Assembly (NCBI GenBank): GCA_905221605.1
Contig: CAJNDS010000075.1
Location: forward strand, 174,516-238,515
DNA from: Symbiodinium natans
Lineage: Eukaryota; Sar; Dinophyceae; Suessiales; Symbiodiniaceae
Direction of reading: 5' to 3'
DNA length: 64,000 nucleotides
Below the pieces are notes generated by a model. It ran no database searches, was not told the DNA's origin, and saw only the letters and a program-made list of their open reading frames with translations. Shown here piece by piece: positions 10,237-21,203 of this stretch (position 1 is the first letter of the stretch; each line of letters begins with the position of its first letter). The translations under genes were made by a program, and so were the position numbers.

Positions 10237-12335
10237 GGAGGAGGAGGAGGCGGAGGAGATGAGTATGAAAGCGAAACACCAAATTGTCCGAACCTTACCA
10301 GTAGCCCTAAGCTCTGGAAGAGTTTTGCGCTGGTTGAAAAGGACTTCTCCGAAGCCGCCAAAGTTAAGCGCCTGGAAGCGGCGCTCATCCCGCGAATTGC
10401 AAAGGCTCGGGATGAGGCGCTGAGATGGAGAGGATTTAAGGGCTTGTATTAGTTTAGCGTGGGGTCAGTTTTAGGGCAAGGTGTCATTTTTGTGGGGGCC
10501 GTTTTGTGGGTCTCTATACTGTAGGGCTTAGGCCTCAACTTGGTTTTAAGGTGCACAGGTTGGCGGTTGACTGTCTTGAGTGACTTTGATTGGAAGAAGC
10601 CTGGCACCTCGACAAAGTCTAGGATTGCGAACCCACCAGAAAGGCGACAAATCGGAGGCTGGTTCGTAGAGTTAGACCATGAGCTCCCAAGGGCGAAAGG
10701 TTCCGTCTGCACGTTAGAAGCGTCAGCGCTGCGCCCTCAATCCCACACTAAAGCTCTGAGTTTTGTTTAAGCTCTCGGCTGTGCTCATTGGAGGTGTGGC
10801 ATTGGTGGGGACGCAGAGCAAGTCATCCCTAACCAATCAAGTGGGCACAGTCATAAAAGGACACATACAAGGCGAGGGCTTAGGCGGTTCGGGCGGTCTA
10901 GGAGTTTCTCAACCTTTTGGAGCCCCATCACTTCACTTGTTCTGTGACCCATGGCCCTGAGCAAACCCTTCAAGCCTAAGGCAGTGTTGTCAGCGCCGGG
11001 CGAAGCTACGGAGAAGCGCCTTGGCTCTTATGGCTCAACGCTCGCGAGCCGAATAAATGGCACCCCGAAATGCGCCCAGACACTCTGAACGCCCAAAACT
11101 TGGAAGCCTTTCAAATCCCCTCTAACCCTTCAGCCCTCCAATCCTAACCCCTAGACCCTTGTACCCTAAACCATCTTCCAAGTTAAATTGGAGCACCGAG
11201 CCTGTGCAAGTGCTCCGGCCAGTTTTGCTATTAATCAACAATTAAGATTTGGGGGGGGGGGGGGAGGTTGCCCACAGCTTTGGCCGCTTCGAGGTATGTA
11301 TACGTATATACATATGTATATATATATATATACACACACATATATATATATATATAGAGGCGGGACTTTTCGGGTCCGTGTTGCGCTCTCTTTGTCTTTA
11401 ATTTCCAACGCGTTGCAGTGAATAAAATTAGTAGAAGCAAGCGAATTTGTTTTTGCGATGTGTATTAAGCTATCTGGCTTTGAGTATTAACTAATCTTAA
11501 TTGTAAACGCTTGCGCTCGCCGCCTCGGCAGCCGGGCCGACTCAGAGCATGCAGTATGTGGCGATGACGCCTGGGCCATCGGGGGGGTCCCGCAAAGTGG
11601 GAGGGGGGGGGGGGGGTCCGTCACAAAATTTTGGATGGGAGAAGGTTCGGGGGAAGGAGACCGGATCCAGGTCTGCTTGTTCCAGACGCTTCTCGGCAGG
11701 AAGCCGAGGCGAATTAGTTCAACGGACCTTGAGGGAAACTCCTTGTCATGCGAGGTTTTGCCAGGATGCCATGCTTGAATGACTCTTCGCCCTGTGGGAT
11801 GACAAGCCTAGCCACACATTCGGTTCGGACGACGCGCAGCGCAGCTAAGATTATGATCCTCATGCTTTCCCAGGCCTGTTAATTCATAGGATTTTGCTCA
11901 TGCAGAGTCCTGGGGTCTTTTGCCAATTGCGGGGTGGTCTCCAGTCTCACGTGTAGGTTTTAGCCGTTTAGGGTCGACAAGCGTGCCTTTTATTAGGAAT
12001 CCCCTCCCTGCCGAATAAACCCCGTAACCCCCCCCCCCTCATCGATGGGATGCGTAGTGCATACACCCTAGATCGAGGCTGAAGCGTCTGAAGAAGCTGG
12101 CGGTCGCCAGGGAGGACTTCGCCGAGGCCCTTTGAAACCGAACAATAGAGTTTGGGCGGTTTAGGATCTCTGAGCCAAGAGTGCCATGGCCGAGGACGGA
12201 ATACGGAATACAGCTTTTCTTATGGGCTTAGTGGCTTCGACTTTCCGTGCCAGGCGGGCAGGCTGAAAAAGCTGGAGCTCCACCTGCAGCTGGAGCAGGC
12301 CAGAACGGCAGCTTTACGGGCGGGGCCACCAGGGT
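10237..12335 (+). CDS. UVR-like helical repeat protein (partial)
   Basis: Exons: about 10237-10418, 12072-12126 and 12254 to about 12335. The peptide has a glycine run, then ALVEKDFSEAAKVKRLEAA, and in the next exons RLKKLAVAREDFAEAGRLKK. This A-x2-DF-xEAxxLKxLE pattern resembles the UVR motif (helical hairpin known from UvrB/UvrC); dinoflagellate and plastid proteins carry tandem copies, but the function here is unknown. Junctions are phase-consistent only with GC donors: GAGGC|GCTGAG (10418) and GCCGAG|GCCCTT (12126). The long first intron starts GATTTAAGGG and ends ACACCCTAG. Start and end are not resolved; a later exon at 13093-13170 may belong to it. Confidence 0.55.
11290..11360. repeat. 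TA/CA/GTAT microsatellite
   Basis: GTATGTATACGTATATAC leads into long TATATATA and ACACACA runs, inside the large intron of the UVR-like gene. A G-run lies just upstream at about 11251-11263. Confidence 0.9.
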
Positions 12336-12380
12336 TGCGGGTTTTGCTGGGTGAAGCTTTGGGGGTTTCTGGGGTTTAGG

Positions 12381-12382
12381 AA

Positions 12383-12422
<40 letters not shown>
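12381..12422. repeat. Poly-G tract, about 42 bases
   Basis: An uninterrupted G homopolymer follows GGGGTTTAGGAA, just after the last UVR-like exon. Its length may be imprecise through sequencing slippage. Similar shorter G or C runs occur at 2770, 11600, 26650, 31650 and 39815. Confidence 0.9.
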
Positions 12423-13092
12423 CTGTTTGTTTTGTGAAGGAGATTCCAGGAATTCTTTAGGGTCCCGTTTACGGGGATTTTGGCCCGGAATCCTTAAACA
12501 CAGACCGAACGGCTCCACTCCAGTACTTTCCGGCACTATGAAATGTTGCATAATTCTCGCTCCACTCCAGTACTTTCCCGAACTATGCATGTTGCATAGT
12601 TCTCGGTATAAATATTATCAAGCTGCTGCGTCATGTTAGGCTGGGGCTTTGAGCGCAAGTGGGACAATGATATAATGCCCAGAGGTAGTTGCTGATCGGC
12701 GGGTGCCTGCAGTGCTTACAATGGTGTGTATATACCCTCTCTGGCGGCCGAGTTGGGGCCATTCCAAGGAGCGAACAAAGAGCCTGACTGTAGCCTCTGC
12801 AATCGAGCAACCTCACAAAACCCTGCGCCCGCCGACAAACTTTTTCAGTGAGCCACTCTATGTCTTCAATTGTCAGCATGCCGAGCATCAAATGACCCTG
12901 GCCACAGGGCGTAGATCTGCCTCAAGCCTCAAGCGTGAACCCGAAGAGGACCACAGGGAAAGGGAAGTGGACCTCTTGGCATTGCTGGAAGCCCTTTTGC
13001 TGCTGGAGGAGACTATGCAGCAAAAGGATCTCTTCAGAAGCATCTTCAGGCCCTTAAAACCTCCCCACAGAACCGTGATGTGGTTTGCTTAG

Positions 13093-13170
13093 GATGTGGC
13101 TTCCCCACGGGACCCTGCCTTGGCTGCAGAACTTCACAGCAGCTTCGCTCTGGACTGCAAGCGTCTGAAA
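13093..13170 (+). CDS. Internal exon, helical
   Basis: Acceptor GGTTTGCTTAG precedes DVASPRDPALAAELHSSF, then ALDCKRLK, followed by a GT donor in GTTTGAGTCC. This is exactly 26 codons in phase 0. The helical, lysine-ended segment weakly resembles the UVR-like repeats upstream, so it may be a further exon of that gene. An open frame just before it (12930-13078; LEALLLLEETMQQKD) may be another exon. Confidence 0.45.
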
Positions 13171-13363
13171 GTTTGAGTCCTTGGGGTTTTGAATTTGAGG
13201 GTCGAGGTACATGGGTACACTACGTGGCATGAGTGCGTGAGTACACTGTGTGAGTAATCTACCTTTGAGCCCTGCTCATTGCAGCTTTAACGCGTAGGCA
13301 GTCTTGTAGAGAAGCTTGTGAACATAACCGTCATGCTGCAAGCCGTACGTCGCTCGTGGCCAG

Positions 13364-13726
13364 TTGCCTTGCTCAGGCACGTTCCACTCTCATGCCTCAT
13401 CTGACCCGAGTCGGCTACTTGCTCGCAGTGCTCTTAGTGGACAGTTCGCGAACGGTCTGCAAGAAGTCCCTGTCAAGGTCTGCTACAGCTGCTACAGAAC
13501 AAGAAGCGACAACAATCCGAGAGGACCAGAAAAGCCCTCAAGCCCACGATGTCGTCGAGACGCAATGCGACTTGCGAAGAAATCCTTAATTCGATTCCGT
13601 TTCCTGAAGGAGCCAAGTGTCTGCGACAAAGTTGCGCCGAGTTCGACACCAGCGTCGTCTGCTCCAAAGGCTTCCGAGCAGGCACAGGCACGTCGCTGCA
13701 CATCCTGCTCTGCTTCTAGCGGATAG
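13364..13726 (+). CDS. Open frame with VCYSCY motif
   Basis: A 120-residue frame contains QEVPVKVCYSCYRTR, which resembles the last cysteine pair of FYVE fingers (VRVCDxCY). The RHHC core and the other cysteine pairs of a FYVE domain are not visible before it, so it is either a partial domain split by introns or a chance likeness. The C-terminal part (SSTPASSAPKASEQAQ, CTSCSASSG) is low-complexity. Minus-strand frames also overlap. Confidence 0.3.
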   Translation: MPCSGTFHSHASSDPSRLLARSALSGQFANGLQEVPVKVCYSCYRTRSDNNPRGPEKPSSPRCRRDAMRLAKKSLIRFRFLKEPSVCDKVAPSSTPASSAPKASEQAQARRCTSCSASSG

Positions 13727-13936
13727 TTGTCGAGAGCAGCAGCAGCAGTGTAAAGTAAAGCAGCAGTTTTTGGACATGAAACGGAGTTGCAATGTATGTT
13801 CTTCTCTAGATTACTGAGTGCCTTTGCCCGAGGCTTAAGGGACAGTCTCGAACGGCTTGTTGCTTCCATTTAATGGCTGACCTGACAACTTCAGGTTGTC
13901 CGCCGTAGCCTCTAAAGACTCTACAGACAAGGGAGA

Positions 13937-15070
13937 ATGGCCCTGCTAATAAACATGAACGCTGCACAGTCAGTCAACCTACGGCAAGACAACATGTTTC
14001 GTTTCAGCCAGCGGGTGATCTTATATGAGCAAGCGCCGAAACCTCCAGCCATTCAAGTAAGCATGGGTGGACACGAACGCCCAAAACCCTGTCAAGCGAT
14101 GTGAACATCTGAAAAGCGGCCCTAAGTTAATGAACCGTTGGGTGGGCTTTAGCCTTGAATTCTGTGCTCTGCCATCGCTTGAAATCCAAGTCTGTGTTGT
14201 TGTTGGTTTTTTGTTGGCCTGGCCACCGTTGCGTGAAGGTTCGGGCGGAATCGGTTGAAAAGTCCGGTTTTTGTTGAGGCGGGACAAGGTTGGCTTGGCC
14301 AAGTTTTTGTGAAGGCCAAAGCTAAAGGCAGAAGAAGGTGGCCGGGTCACCTTTTCGTGAAGGTTGGATGACAAAAGGCCAACTTGCTGGTCGGGGTTGC
14401 ACAAGTGCAAACTGAATATCATCATTGCAGATATCGCACGTAATCAGAAGAGTCGCACTGCGTGACACAGACGCGTATCCGGGAAAAAACTTCGGCAGCG
14501 GTGGTTGTTCTAGGACCGGAAGTAATTAAGCAAGCGACTTCGCAGCCTGTGTAGTGATATGTATATATGTGCAAACAAAATGAACTCTATATAGTTTGTA
14601 TATAAAGATATATAGATAGATAGGGTGGTTGCTTTCACTCTACGGATGCACCTTGTCGACCTTAAAGCTTCATCGAAAATATTGACCTGCCCAAGCTGGC
14701 TGAACAAGACCAGGAGCTGTGGATCAAAGCCTGGAAAATGACGTGGCTGGAGGCTGGGATAGCGCTTTGACACCCAGAGCGCGAGTTCCTTCCACCAAAG
14801 CTGCAAACAAACTCTCCAGAAAGGTTGTGTTTTCAGTGGAGCCAACCACATCTAGCTCGATTCGTTTCCTTTCGTCCGCTTGGCAAGGCTGACGCTGTGG
14901 GCCAAGCTGACAACCTCACGAAGGCCACCAACAGTATTCCACAGCTGAAGAGACCTGGGCCTCGAGGGTTAGGTGAGACGCTGCGTCAGGTCTACAAGAG
15001 AGCTCGCAGGACATGGAAGCGCTTCCTAGAACCTGAAGTCCAGACCATCGAGCCACGGGAACAGACCTGA
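13937..15070 (+). CDS. Complete four-exon gene, unknown 156-residue protein
   Basis: ATG at 13937 opens MALLINMNAAQSVNLRQDN and exon 1 ends at 14056 with a strong GTAAGC donor. Exon 2 (14431-14513, after ATCATTGCAG) reads ISHVIRRVALRDTDAYPGK. Exon 3 (14668-14752) reads FIENIDLPKLAEQDQELW. Exon 4 (14888-15070) reads ADAVGQADNLTKATNSI, ends in a basic helix (RQVYKRARRTWKRFL) and stops at TGA. Phases agree throughout if intron 2 has a GA donor (TCTAG|GACC) and intron 3 a GC donor (GAG|GCTGG). Total is 471 nt, 156 codons plus stop. No family is recognised; the basic C-terminus could bind nucleic acid, which is inference only. Confidence 0.6.
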
Positions 15071-15644
15071 GCGCGCGCACGGGAGTGGGAGCATGGGTTT
15101 AGAGGGTCCAGTGCCAGCTAAGGGCTAAGTGCTTACCGAAGGGATAAAGCAGCGCCAGTCTCAACTAGTTCTGCGAGGGCCATCAGCCACGGGCTTGTGT
15201 CAGGGAAGCGAACATACTGCGTGCACGCAGTTTAGGCCACCCTCCACAAAACCCGCACCTCATGTCCACAGCCTTTCATCAGTGATCTTAAGGGAGGTCA
15301 TGGTCGAATCAAGCCACTTCTTGCTCCCACCGCAGCTTAAAATTTGACGGCGCTGCGGTAGCAAGTGCCGGGACGGAGGGAGCATTTGCATTGGTTTTGC
15401 TCACCTTCTTGAGCGACTTGGCCTGCACCAAAAGGCTCAAAATCAAAGTTGGGGTGTGATTTCGGAAGTTTGGTTGGTTCATTTAGTTTTGGGGTCGGTC
15501 CTTCGTTTGTTTATGCGTTGCGTCGGTGCTGAGGTCGCGTGGCAGTGCAGCCAAGCGCAAGTATGTTTACGTCTGCAGTGACATCGGCCTGGGTCCTTAC
15601 TGGTCTGTTGGCCTCTTGTTTGCTTGCAGTGTATATGGACTGCC

Positions 15645-15674
15645 GGCAATCTGCTCTGTGGCAATCTGCTCTGT
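15645..15674. repeat. Perfect tandem duplication of 15 bases
   Basis: GGCAATCTGCTCTGT occurs twice head to tail just upstream of the ATG at 15681. The unit is a multiple of three, so it would not break a frame running through it. Confidence 0.9.
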
Positions 15675-15680
15675 GCTGAG

Positions 15681-15815
15681 ATGTCGCGGGTCACCAATAT
15701 GTTCTCCCGCACTGATCAATATCAGGCGAAGCGCGTGAGACCTTCAGCGCAACTTTGCAATGCTGGGCGAATCTGGGAGAAATATCTGCGCATGCGGGAT
15801 GCAGGAGCATTCTGA
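15681..15815 (+). CDS. Short CDS or terminal exon, unknown
   Basis: ATG at 15681 gives MSRVTNMFSRTDQYQAKRV, then IWEKYLRMRDAGAF and TGA, 44 residues with convincing composition. The frame is also open upstream through the 15-base duplication, so this may be the last exon of a longer gene. A candidate earlier exon at about 15547-15587 reads AKRKYVYVCSDIGL. The overlapping frame EHSDLFNDSEAG ends at a GTAAGG donor and is an alternative. Confidence 0.4.
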   Translation: MSRVTNMFSRTDQYQAKRVRPSAQLCNAGRIWEKYLRMRDAGAF

Positions 15816-17126
15816 CCTGTTCAATGACAGCGAGGCCGGGTAAGGTGTCATTCGCTCAGCATCGTTCCCTGCTTGCCGATGTAAAGCTGCTGGACCCAAA
15901 AACCCCCCGTCCCCTCCGCTCCTCCCATCCCCTCCCCATCAATTATGTGGAAACCACCTGTCGTGCCAGTCCTGGTCTATCCCGGATGACAGGAAGCACT
16001 CAGCCGTCGGATGCTCAGAAACGGCTGCAGGGTGCATGCAGCTGAACTCAACCTTCCACTGGACTCAAACTCCAATCAGTGCAAAAGCCTTTATAATCCT
16101 AAAAGTCCAACCCCATACCATCAAGCCAGCCTGAACCCAGCCGGTAGCCCGACTAAACTCCGCCAGTCCATATGGTGGTTCCCCTTCTTATGGTCTATTT
16201 TGGGGTCCTCATTATAAATAAGGCGGCCCCTCTTATTTACCCAAAAAGGGACCCTATTTTTAGAGAGCTGACCTAACACACACCTTTCTCCCCGCGAGAG
16301 AAGCAAAAAGACCCAAAGCCAGGCCGAGCGGCCCTTGGATCCCTGGAGCCGAGACGAGGTGGCGCAAGCCGGGGGGCCCGTTATAGGTGTAATATGGGGT
16401 TTAATATGGGTTTTAATCTGGGCTTAATATGGGTTGAATATGGGTGTGGGAGTTTTTGTAAAGGGGGACCTTGCCTTTTTTTCTCGCTTGTTTTGCATGG
16501 TGTTTTTGTGGTTTGAGTTGAGGGTTTTAGAGGGGCAGGCTGGTTTTGGCATTCCCCTTCCTAGGTGTGGGAGGTGACCCCTCGAGACAGTGCCAGCGCC
16601 ACCGCCCATAGAAGTATGGAGGATTGTGGAACCCAGAGGCCCAGAGTGTTGCTCCACGATGGTTTTGTTTAGCCGCGTAGAACTTTGGACCTATATACGG
16701 CTGGCGACGCTGGCAGCTTGTAATTTTCCACGACCGTTGTTCTGCCGGCTCGCCCAGGTCAAAGCAATGCTTGACAGTGAAATTCGCCGGGAAAAACCGT
16801 CCGGAGAGGCCACGCCAACTTGACAAAACTCACAGCTTCGTGTGGGGGAGGGTGAAGGGTTCAAGCTCGAGCAACCTTCCGTGGCTGTATTGGATATAAA
16901 TTCTCTCTGGTCGCTTGCGTTGTCCGAGTAAATTCCTCACACATCTTATTGTCGAGCTGCCCCACCAGCCGTCAGACCCTGCACCCAAACCCACTGGTAG
17001 TTTCCCAGCCCCCAAGTTAGGTGTCGCCAACTTGTTGTTCTTATGACGCAGCCCCGGCCAAGTGTAGAAATCCTACACCCCAAAACCAAACAGCTCCAAA
17101 CCTTAAATCCCAAAAGCCCTGTACAG

Positions 17127-18037
17127 GTCTCGGATAACTTCCTGCGGCAGCAGTCTCAAGACCGCGCTGAGAGCCCTTGCAGCAGTTGAAAGATTGAAGA
17201 ATCCGGCGGCACCTATACCTTCGGGGGTTTAGGGTTTAGGGGTTCGGGTTTAGGGGGTAGGATGTAGGTCCTGGCTGAAAAAGCCCGTTTCAGAGGGTCG
17301 TGGCTCAGAGAACCCCGGCAACACCAGACAACACCCAGCTTGGCTCTTGAGATCTCTGGAGTCCGCAAAGCATTTATAACCGTTAAAAAGATTGTCAATT
17401 ACTTGTAACGCCCATATCCCACTTGAGTTTAACTAGAGCCTGGTTATCTTGAGGGACGACTGTATATTTTCTATAAGGTTTCGGCTTTCACAGAGAATCG
17501 AACCCCACCTACCAGGGTCTGGGGCATGGAAAGGGTTGAAAGGGAAAGCCCGGGAAAGCATGTTTTGAGTTCCGTTGAATTTCTCTAGTTCAGGGGAGTG
17601 GGGATGTTGTAGGAGTTCTTCAAGAGAAAACTCAGGAAGAAGCGCAATCGCCGTCGCGATGATGTAGGCCGACTCATGCAGCTGCAAGTGCACGCCAGGA
17701 TCCCGAAGCCGCATTTGCTGCAGCTGCATCTCAGCCAACTTCCTGTGAAGGTGCTGCCTTCGATTTTCCGCAGGATTGGCTGACCCCTACGGCGAGTCCA
17801 GCCCAGAGGCTTGAACGCTTTGTTCTAGAATTTGTGCCCCTTGCGATCACGCAAAAGCAGAGCAGCCGAGCTTTGGACCATTTTTTTGGAAAGAACGACA
17901 GTTTGAGCTCAGCCCAGTTTGACGTTGGAGGCCGATGCCAATGTCTAAAAATGCTCAGGACTACCTGCAAATGTTGGATGCTAGATCATCGAGTAGGGGC
18001 TTTAAATTGTCTAGTTGACCCATCCTCACCCTTGTAA
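17127..18037 (+). CDS. Gene fragment, unknown protein, intron starting GTTTAGGG
   Basis: Exon 17127-17226 reads RITSCGSSLKTALRALAAV, then ERLKNPAAPIPSG, preceded by C-rich sequence (CCTTAAATCCC...GTACAG). The donor is GTTTAGGGTTTAGGGG, so a telomere repeat sits exactly on the 5' splice site. The next exon starts at 17699 in phase 0 (DPEAAFAAAASQP, LTPTASPAQRLERFVLEF, QSSRALDHFFGKND) and is open to TAA at 18035-18037. It may instead end near 17908-17930 and splice to DYLQMLDARSSSRG after CTCAG at 17956. The minus-strand frame over 17433-17738 is judged a shadow. Family unknown. Confidence 0.5.
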
Positions 18038-18135
18038 TCCCTAAACCCTGAACTCAGAGCCATTCCGGTCTCAGCTCTGAGGCCGGCTGAGCCGGCCGAC
18101 GTTTGGGCGTCTGTCGGTGACCCAACGTCGCTGGA

Positions 18136-18668
18136 ATGAGGGTGAAGAAGGAGGGGAGTTCAACTCGAGGGGTTCAACTCGCATGGGCCGAGGTCGGGAC
18201 CTCCACATCGCCGCAGTGGCCAGCGGCCACTTGGCTTGGTACTGTATAGCTTAGATGAGTTTAGATGAGCGTTGATGAGTTTGGGGATGCTTAGGGTTCA
18301 GGGCCCTAAGCCCGAGGACCCGACACCTCTGAGAACCCCATACAACCCTAACAACTCTGACAGCCGCATCTCCACGCCGGCAACCCTGAGGCGCAACCGA
18401 AGGAGTTGAAGCTGCCGACTCCAAAGGCCTCCAAACCTGAAGCGAGCCCGGGGGAACCTCGGGGCGGCTTTTGATGGTGGATGTTTGTTTTTCTTAATTC
18501 ATCTGTTTGTGGTATTTCGGGTTTCTCTCTTTTCCAGAGATCTTTGGCTTCAGGGTCGTAGTTAGGTCTGTAGGCACCGCAGGTTTTAGACGAAGCTCGA
18601 ACGCTACGCTTCGCAGCATCTGCAATCAACAGCTGGGATGTGCTGGTTTTGGTCGCCACCTGGCCTAG
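18136..18668 (+). CDS. Three-exon small gene, unknown 98-residue protein
   Basis: ATG 18136 (MRVKKEGSSTRGVQLAW), exon 1 to 18243. Exon 2, 18364 to about 18466 (PHLHAGNPEAQPKEL, PTPKASKPEASPGEP). Exon 3, 18583-18668 (FRRSSNATLRSICN, then TAG). Phases agree and the sum is 99 codons. Intron 1 (18244-18363) starts GTATAGCTTAGATGAG, has TTAGGGTTCAGGGCCCTAA in its middle and C-rich CCCATACAACCCTAAC near its end, so its halves can pair. Intron 2 has a GC donor. A 103-residue minus frame (18348-18659, with DPEAAKDLWKREK-type sequence) overlaps and is a serious rival; strand is therefore not certain. Confidence 0.4.
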
Positions 18669-18726
18669 AGGCTTAGAGAGCCCTTAGAAAGCCCCACGCA
18701 GTCTTTAACATCTTCTTGGGTTATTG

Positions 18727-19217
18727 ATGACAGACGAACGTTTGGTCTTCTATCCGATGACATGCGCTGGGACGACGGCTGACAGTTTTCTGGAAGCCTT
18801 CGTGCAATCCCAAACGTTCAGCCTCAGGGTGTTTGCGGGGGATTGCTGGCCTGCGGGCTTCGGGTTCGGTTTAGGGTTATTGAGGCTTCAAAGAGGTTTC
18901 AGGGCGTCAACAGCGGCAGGATCGCTCCGGACCGGGCAGGCCTGGATGCTTTAGTTCATCGGGAAACGCTGCTGCGCTGCATGCTGCATGAGCTTAGGCC
19001 TCTTGTCGGTCCCGAAACCCTAGAAGCCTCAACCTTCATGCCGTGCAGACCCAGAGCCTTGAACTGCAGGACGCGGGCCAGCACAGACGTTCCCACCACT
19101 CGCAGGCCTTCAAATAGCACCTTCCCTTGGGGTTTTGGTACCCAAGCCCTGAACAGGCAGGCTGCGCCGGCTGCGCCCGCGCCCGTCCAGTTCGACGAGG
19201 AAAGAGCTTTGGCGTGA
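18727..19217 (+). CDS. Small gene, two or more exons, unknown
   Basis: ATG 18727 opens MTDERLVFYPMTCAGTTAD, then SFLEAFVQSQTFSLR, and exon 1 ends at 18828. A 74-nt GT-AG intron containing GGTTTAGGG (18829-18902) leads in phase 0 to GVNSGRIAPDRAGLDALVH, RETLLRCMLHELRPL. The frame stays open to TGA at 19217, giving 138 residues. Two further short introns may lie inside, since the peptides TQSLELQDAGQHRRSHHS and AAPAAPAPVQFDEERALA also join in phase 0. No family recognised. Confidence 0.45.
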
Positions 19218-19830
19218 TTGCGTGCGCGTACGTGTGTGGGGATGCCGAGGAAGGGAATAATTCTTTGTCCTTGGCTTGTTGTGCGCCAATGAAGACGCCC
19301 TTCAATCTCGTGAAGCTGACCTGTTAAGAATGGGCGAACTAGGCATCAGAGCATGCAGTTAGTGACGACTTTTGCAAAAGATCTTGCACAGTAGTTGTAT
19401 TAGCGAGTATATCTCAACCAGTTCAGCCAAGTGAAGACCGCGAATCCTGCATTGGAGATGATCTGGCTGATTCAATGAAGAGGTACAGTATACTTCTCAC
19501 GAGCATACATTTTTTCACGTGCGGAGTTGTGTCTGCCCACCGCTTGACGTACTGACAGGGTTTGTTGCTGCGTACGTCTGTCGCAGTCACTATCCCAGCT
19601 GCAGAGATCGTGTTGGTCACGCACTAAGTCTGAAGTTTTTGCCTTTTCGAGTAGCTCCATTCTTCAATTCTACCTCCTTTCGCCAACATATGTGCGCGAC
19701 CAGCCTCTTTGAGACCAAACGTTCGAGATATGCAACTGTGCGTGTGTCACACTGGTGGTAGGCCATTCTGGCTGCGCTGGCTGCTTTGCCATCCCAGTCG
19801 TTGGTGGACGTGCTCCAGTGCATCTCTTAC

Positions 19831-20042
19831 AGCCTGTGCTGCAGTTCCCTGGGCCAGGGCATCTTTTCGAGCAGCTGCTGCCAAGGCGACTTTCCGAGAA
19901 GCGACCTGAAGAGGTGGCACTTGCCATGGGAAACACGGTGCCGGGCAGCCGCAAGGCCATGGTTTCTTTTTCAAAGTTGTACGCACCAGTCGTGGCTGAG
20001 TATCTGACCCATGCGGTGCAACACCACGCTAGGTGGTGGTAG
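19831..20042 (+). CDS. Possible terminal exon, unknown
   Basis: After an AG at 19830 the frame reads PVLQFPGPGHLFEQLLPRR, then LSEKRPEEVALAMG and SFSKLYAPVVAEYLTHAV, ending in TAG. Codon third positions are GC-rich as in the confirmed exons. An alanine-rich minus-strand frame (RKVALAAAARKDAL) overlaps and could be the real one. No domain is recognised. Confidence 0.35.
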
Positions 20043-21203
20043 ATGTGAAAGCTAGTGCTTTCTGCCCAGGGTTCGGACCTTATCCTGGACAAGGAGCATC
20101 CGCTGGCATTGTTTGTTCACTTTTCGGAAATCTGTCATGACTAGCTGACTGGGTGCAGACTGCCCTGCTTGTACAAAAGGCCCACCCCACGGAACCGCGA
20201 GTGGTAGAAGAGTAAAAGCGCAGACGCAAGTGGTAAACAGATCCGAGGCTTCTTTGAGTTTCATCGCGTGCCTCTAAGCTGTCATCTCAAGGAGCAGCAG
20301 GACTTCAAGGGTGAGAACGTGTCTCCGGCTTCTACGCCGCACATACACGGTTCTAACGTGTATCCTAACCCTCTCTCCCCCTGCAGCTCATTACAGACAT
20401 ACTGCAGCCTCCCCAAAATTTCAGTAGCCTCCCAGGTCAGCACGGCCACAGGACCGCTCGGGAAATTCGGTTTAGCATCACGCATCACGCATGAGGGGTT
20501 TTGGGTCTGGGAACCCTAGACCCTACTCAGACCAAATCGCTGAATAAGCCCTAAGCCGCATGCAGGAAAAGAGGGGCGATACTTTTGAGATTTTTCACTT
20601 GAGAAGCCCATGGAGCTGGGCCAGGCAGGAGTCCTGTGCTGTCGCCACCAACGACCAGGTCGGAGGCTTCTCAAGCACGGGCCTCGGCATGTCCGGTAGG
20701 AAGGAGGCCTTTTGGGACTTGAAGGCAACTGAAGGGTTTAACAAGTGTTCAAGTTTTAGGACTTCAGGTGTGGGGCCGGGTTTCGGGCTTCTAAGGGGTT
20801 TCGGATGGTTTCGGGCTTGGTGGCAGAGTTGAAGGTCAAGTCAGTGCAGTTGGATCCAAGAAGTGGATCCAAGAAGTAGTGGATCCACCGCAAGGGTGCC
20901 ACAGCGCAGGTGTAGAGCATCAACTGAGGGCGAGTCTACTACCCTCAAGCTAAACTGACCTCAGGGCGTATAAGATTCTGGTGGAACACTGGATGAGCTC
21001 TTTGGGGGCGACACGGGTCCAGGCAAAAGATAGAGCTCTGCCTCGAAGTGCCACTTGCAGCCCGGCCATGCCTCCGGCGACGGCACTTGCCCCGAGCTCA
21101 GAAATTGGGCGTGGGGTTCTTCTTGGGATCTTCTTGAGGTTTTCTTTGAGATTTTCTTTTGATGTCGGGATTCGGGTCTCAGGCCGAAGCACGGATCTGC
21201 CAG

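Noticed and set aside
13902-13909. CCGTAGCC, matching eight bases of the dinoflagellate spliced leader
   Set aside because: The following bases do not match the leader; an eight-base match is expected by chance.
17490-17530. Reverse complement of a tRNA T-arm-like GGTTCGATTC
   Set aside because: The flanking stem does not pair and no acceptor or anticodon arm is present.
17433-17738. Minus frame MAEMQLQQMRLRDPG, 101 residues
   Set aside because: The plus strand over its 5' part holds an exon joined in phase to a clear upstream exon; the minus frame is the shadow.
18348-18659. Minus frame of 103 residues with YRPNYDPEAKDLWKR
   Set aside because: Protein-like and preceded by an AG, but the plus strand gives a phase-consistent three-exon gene with ATG and stop. 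Kept as a rival in that entry, not as a separate gene.
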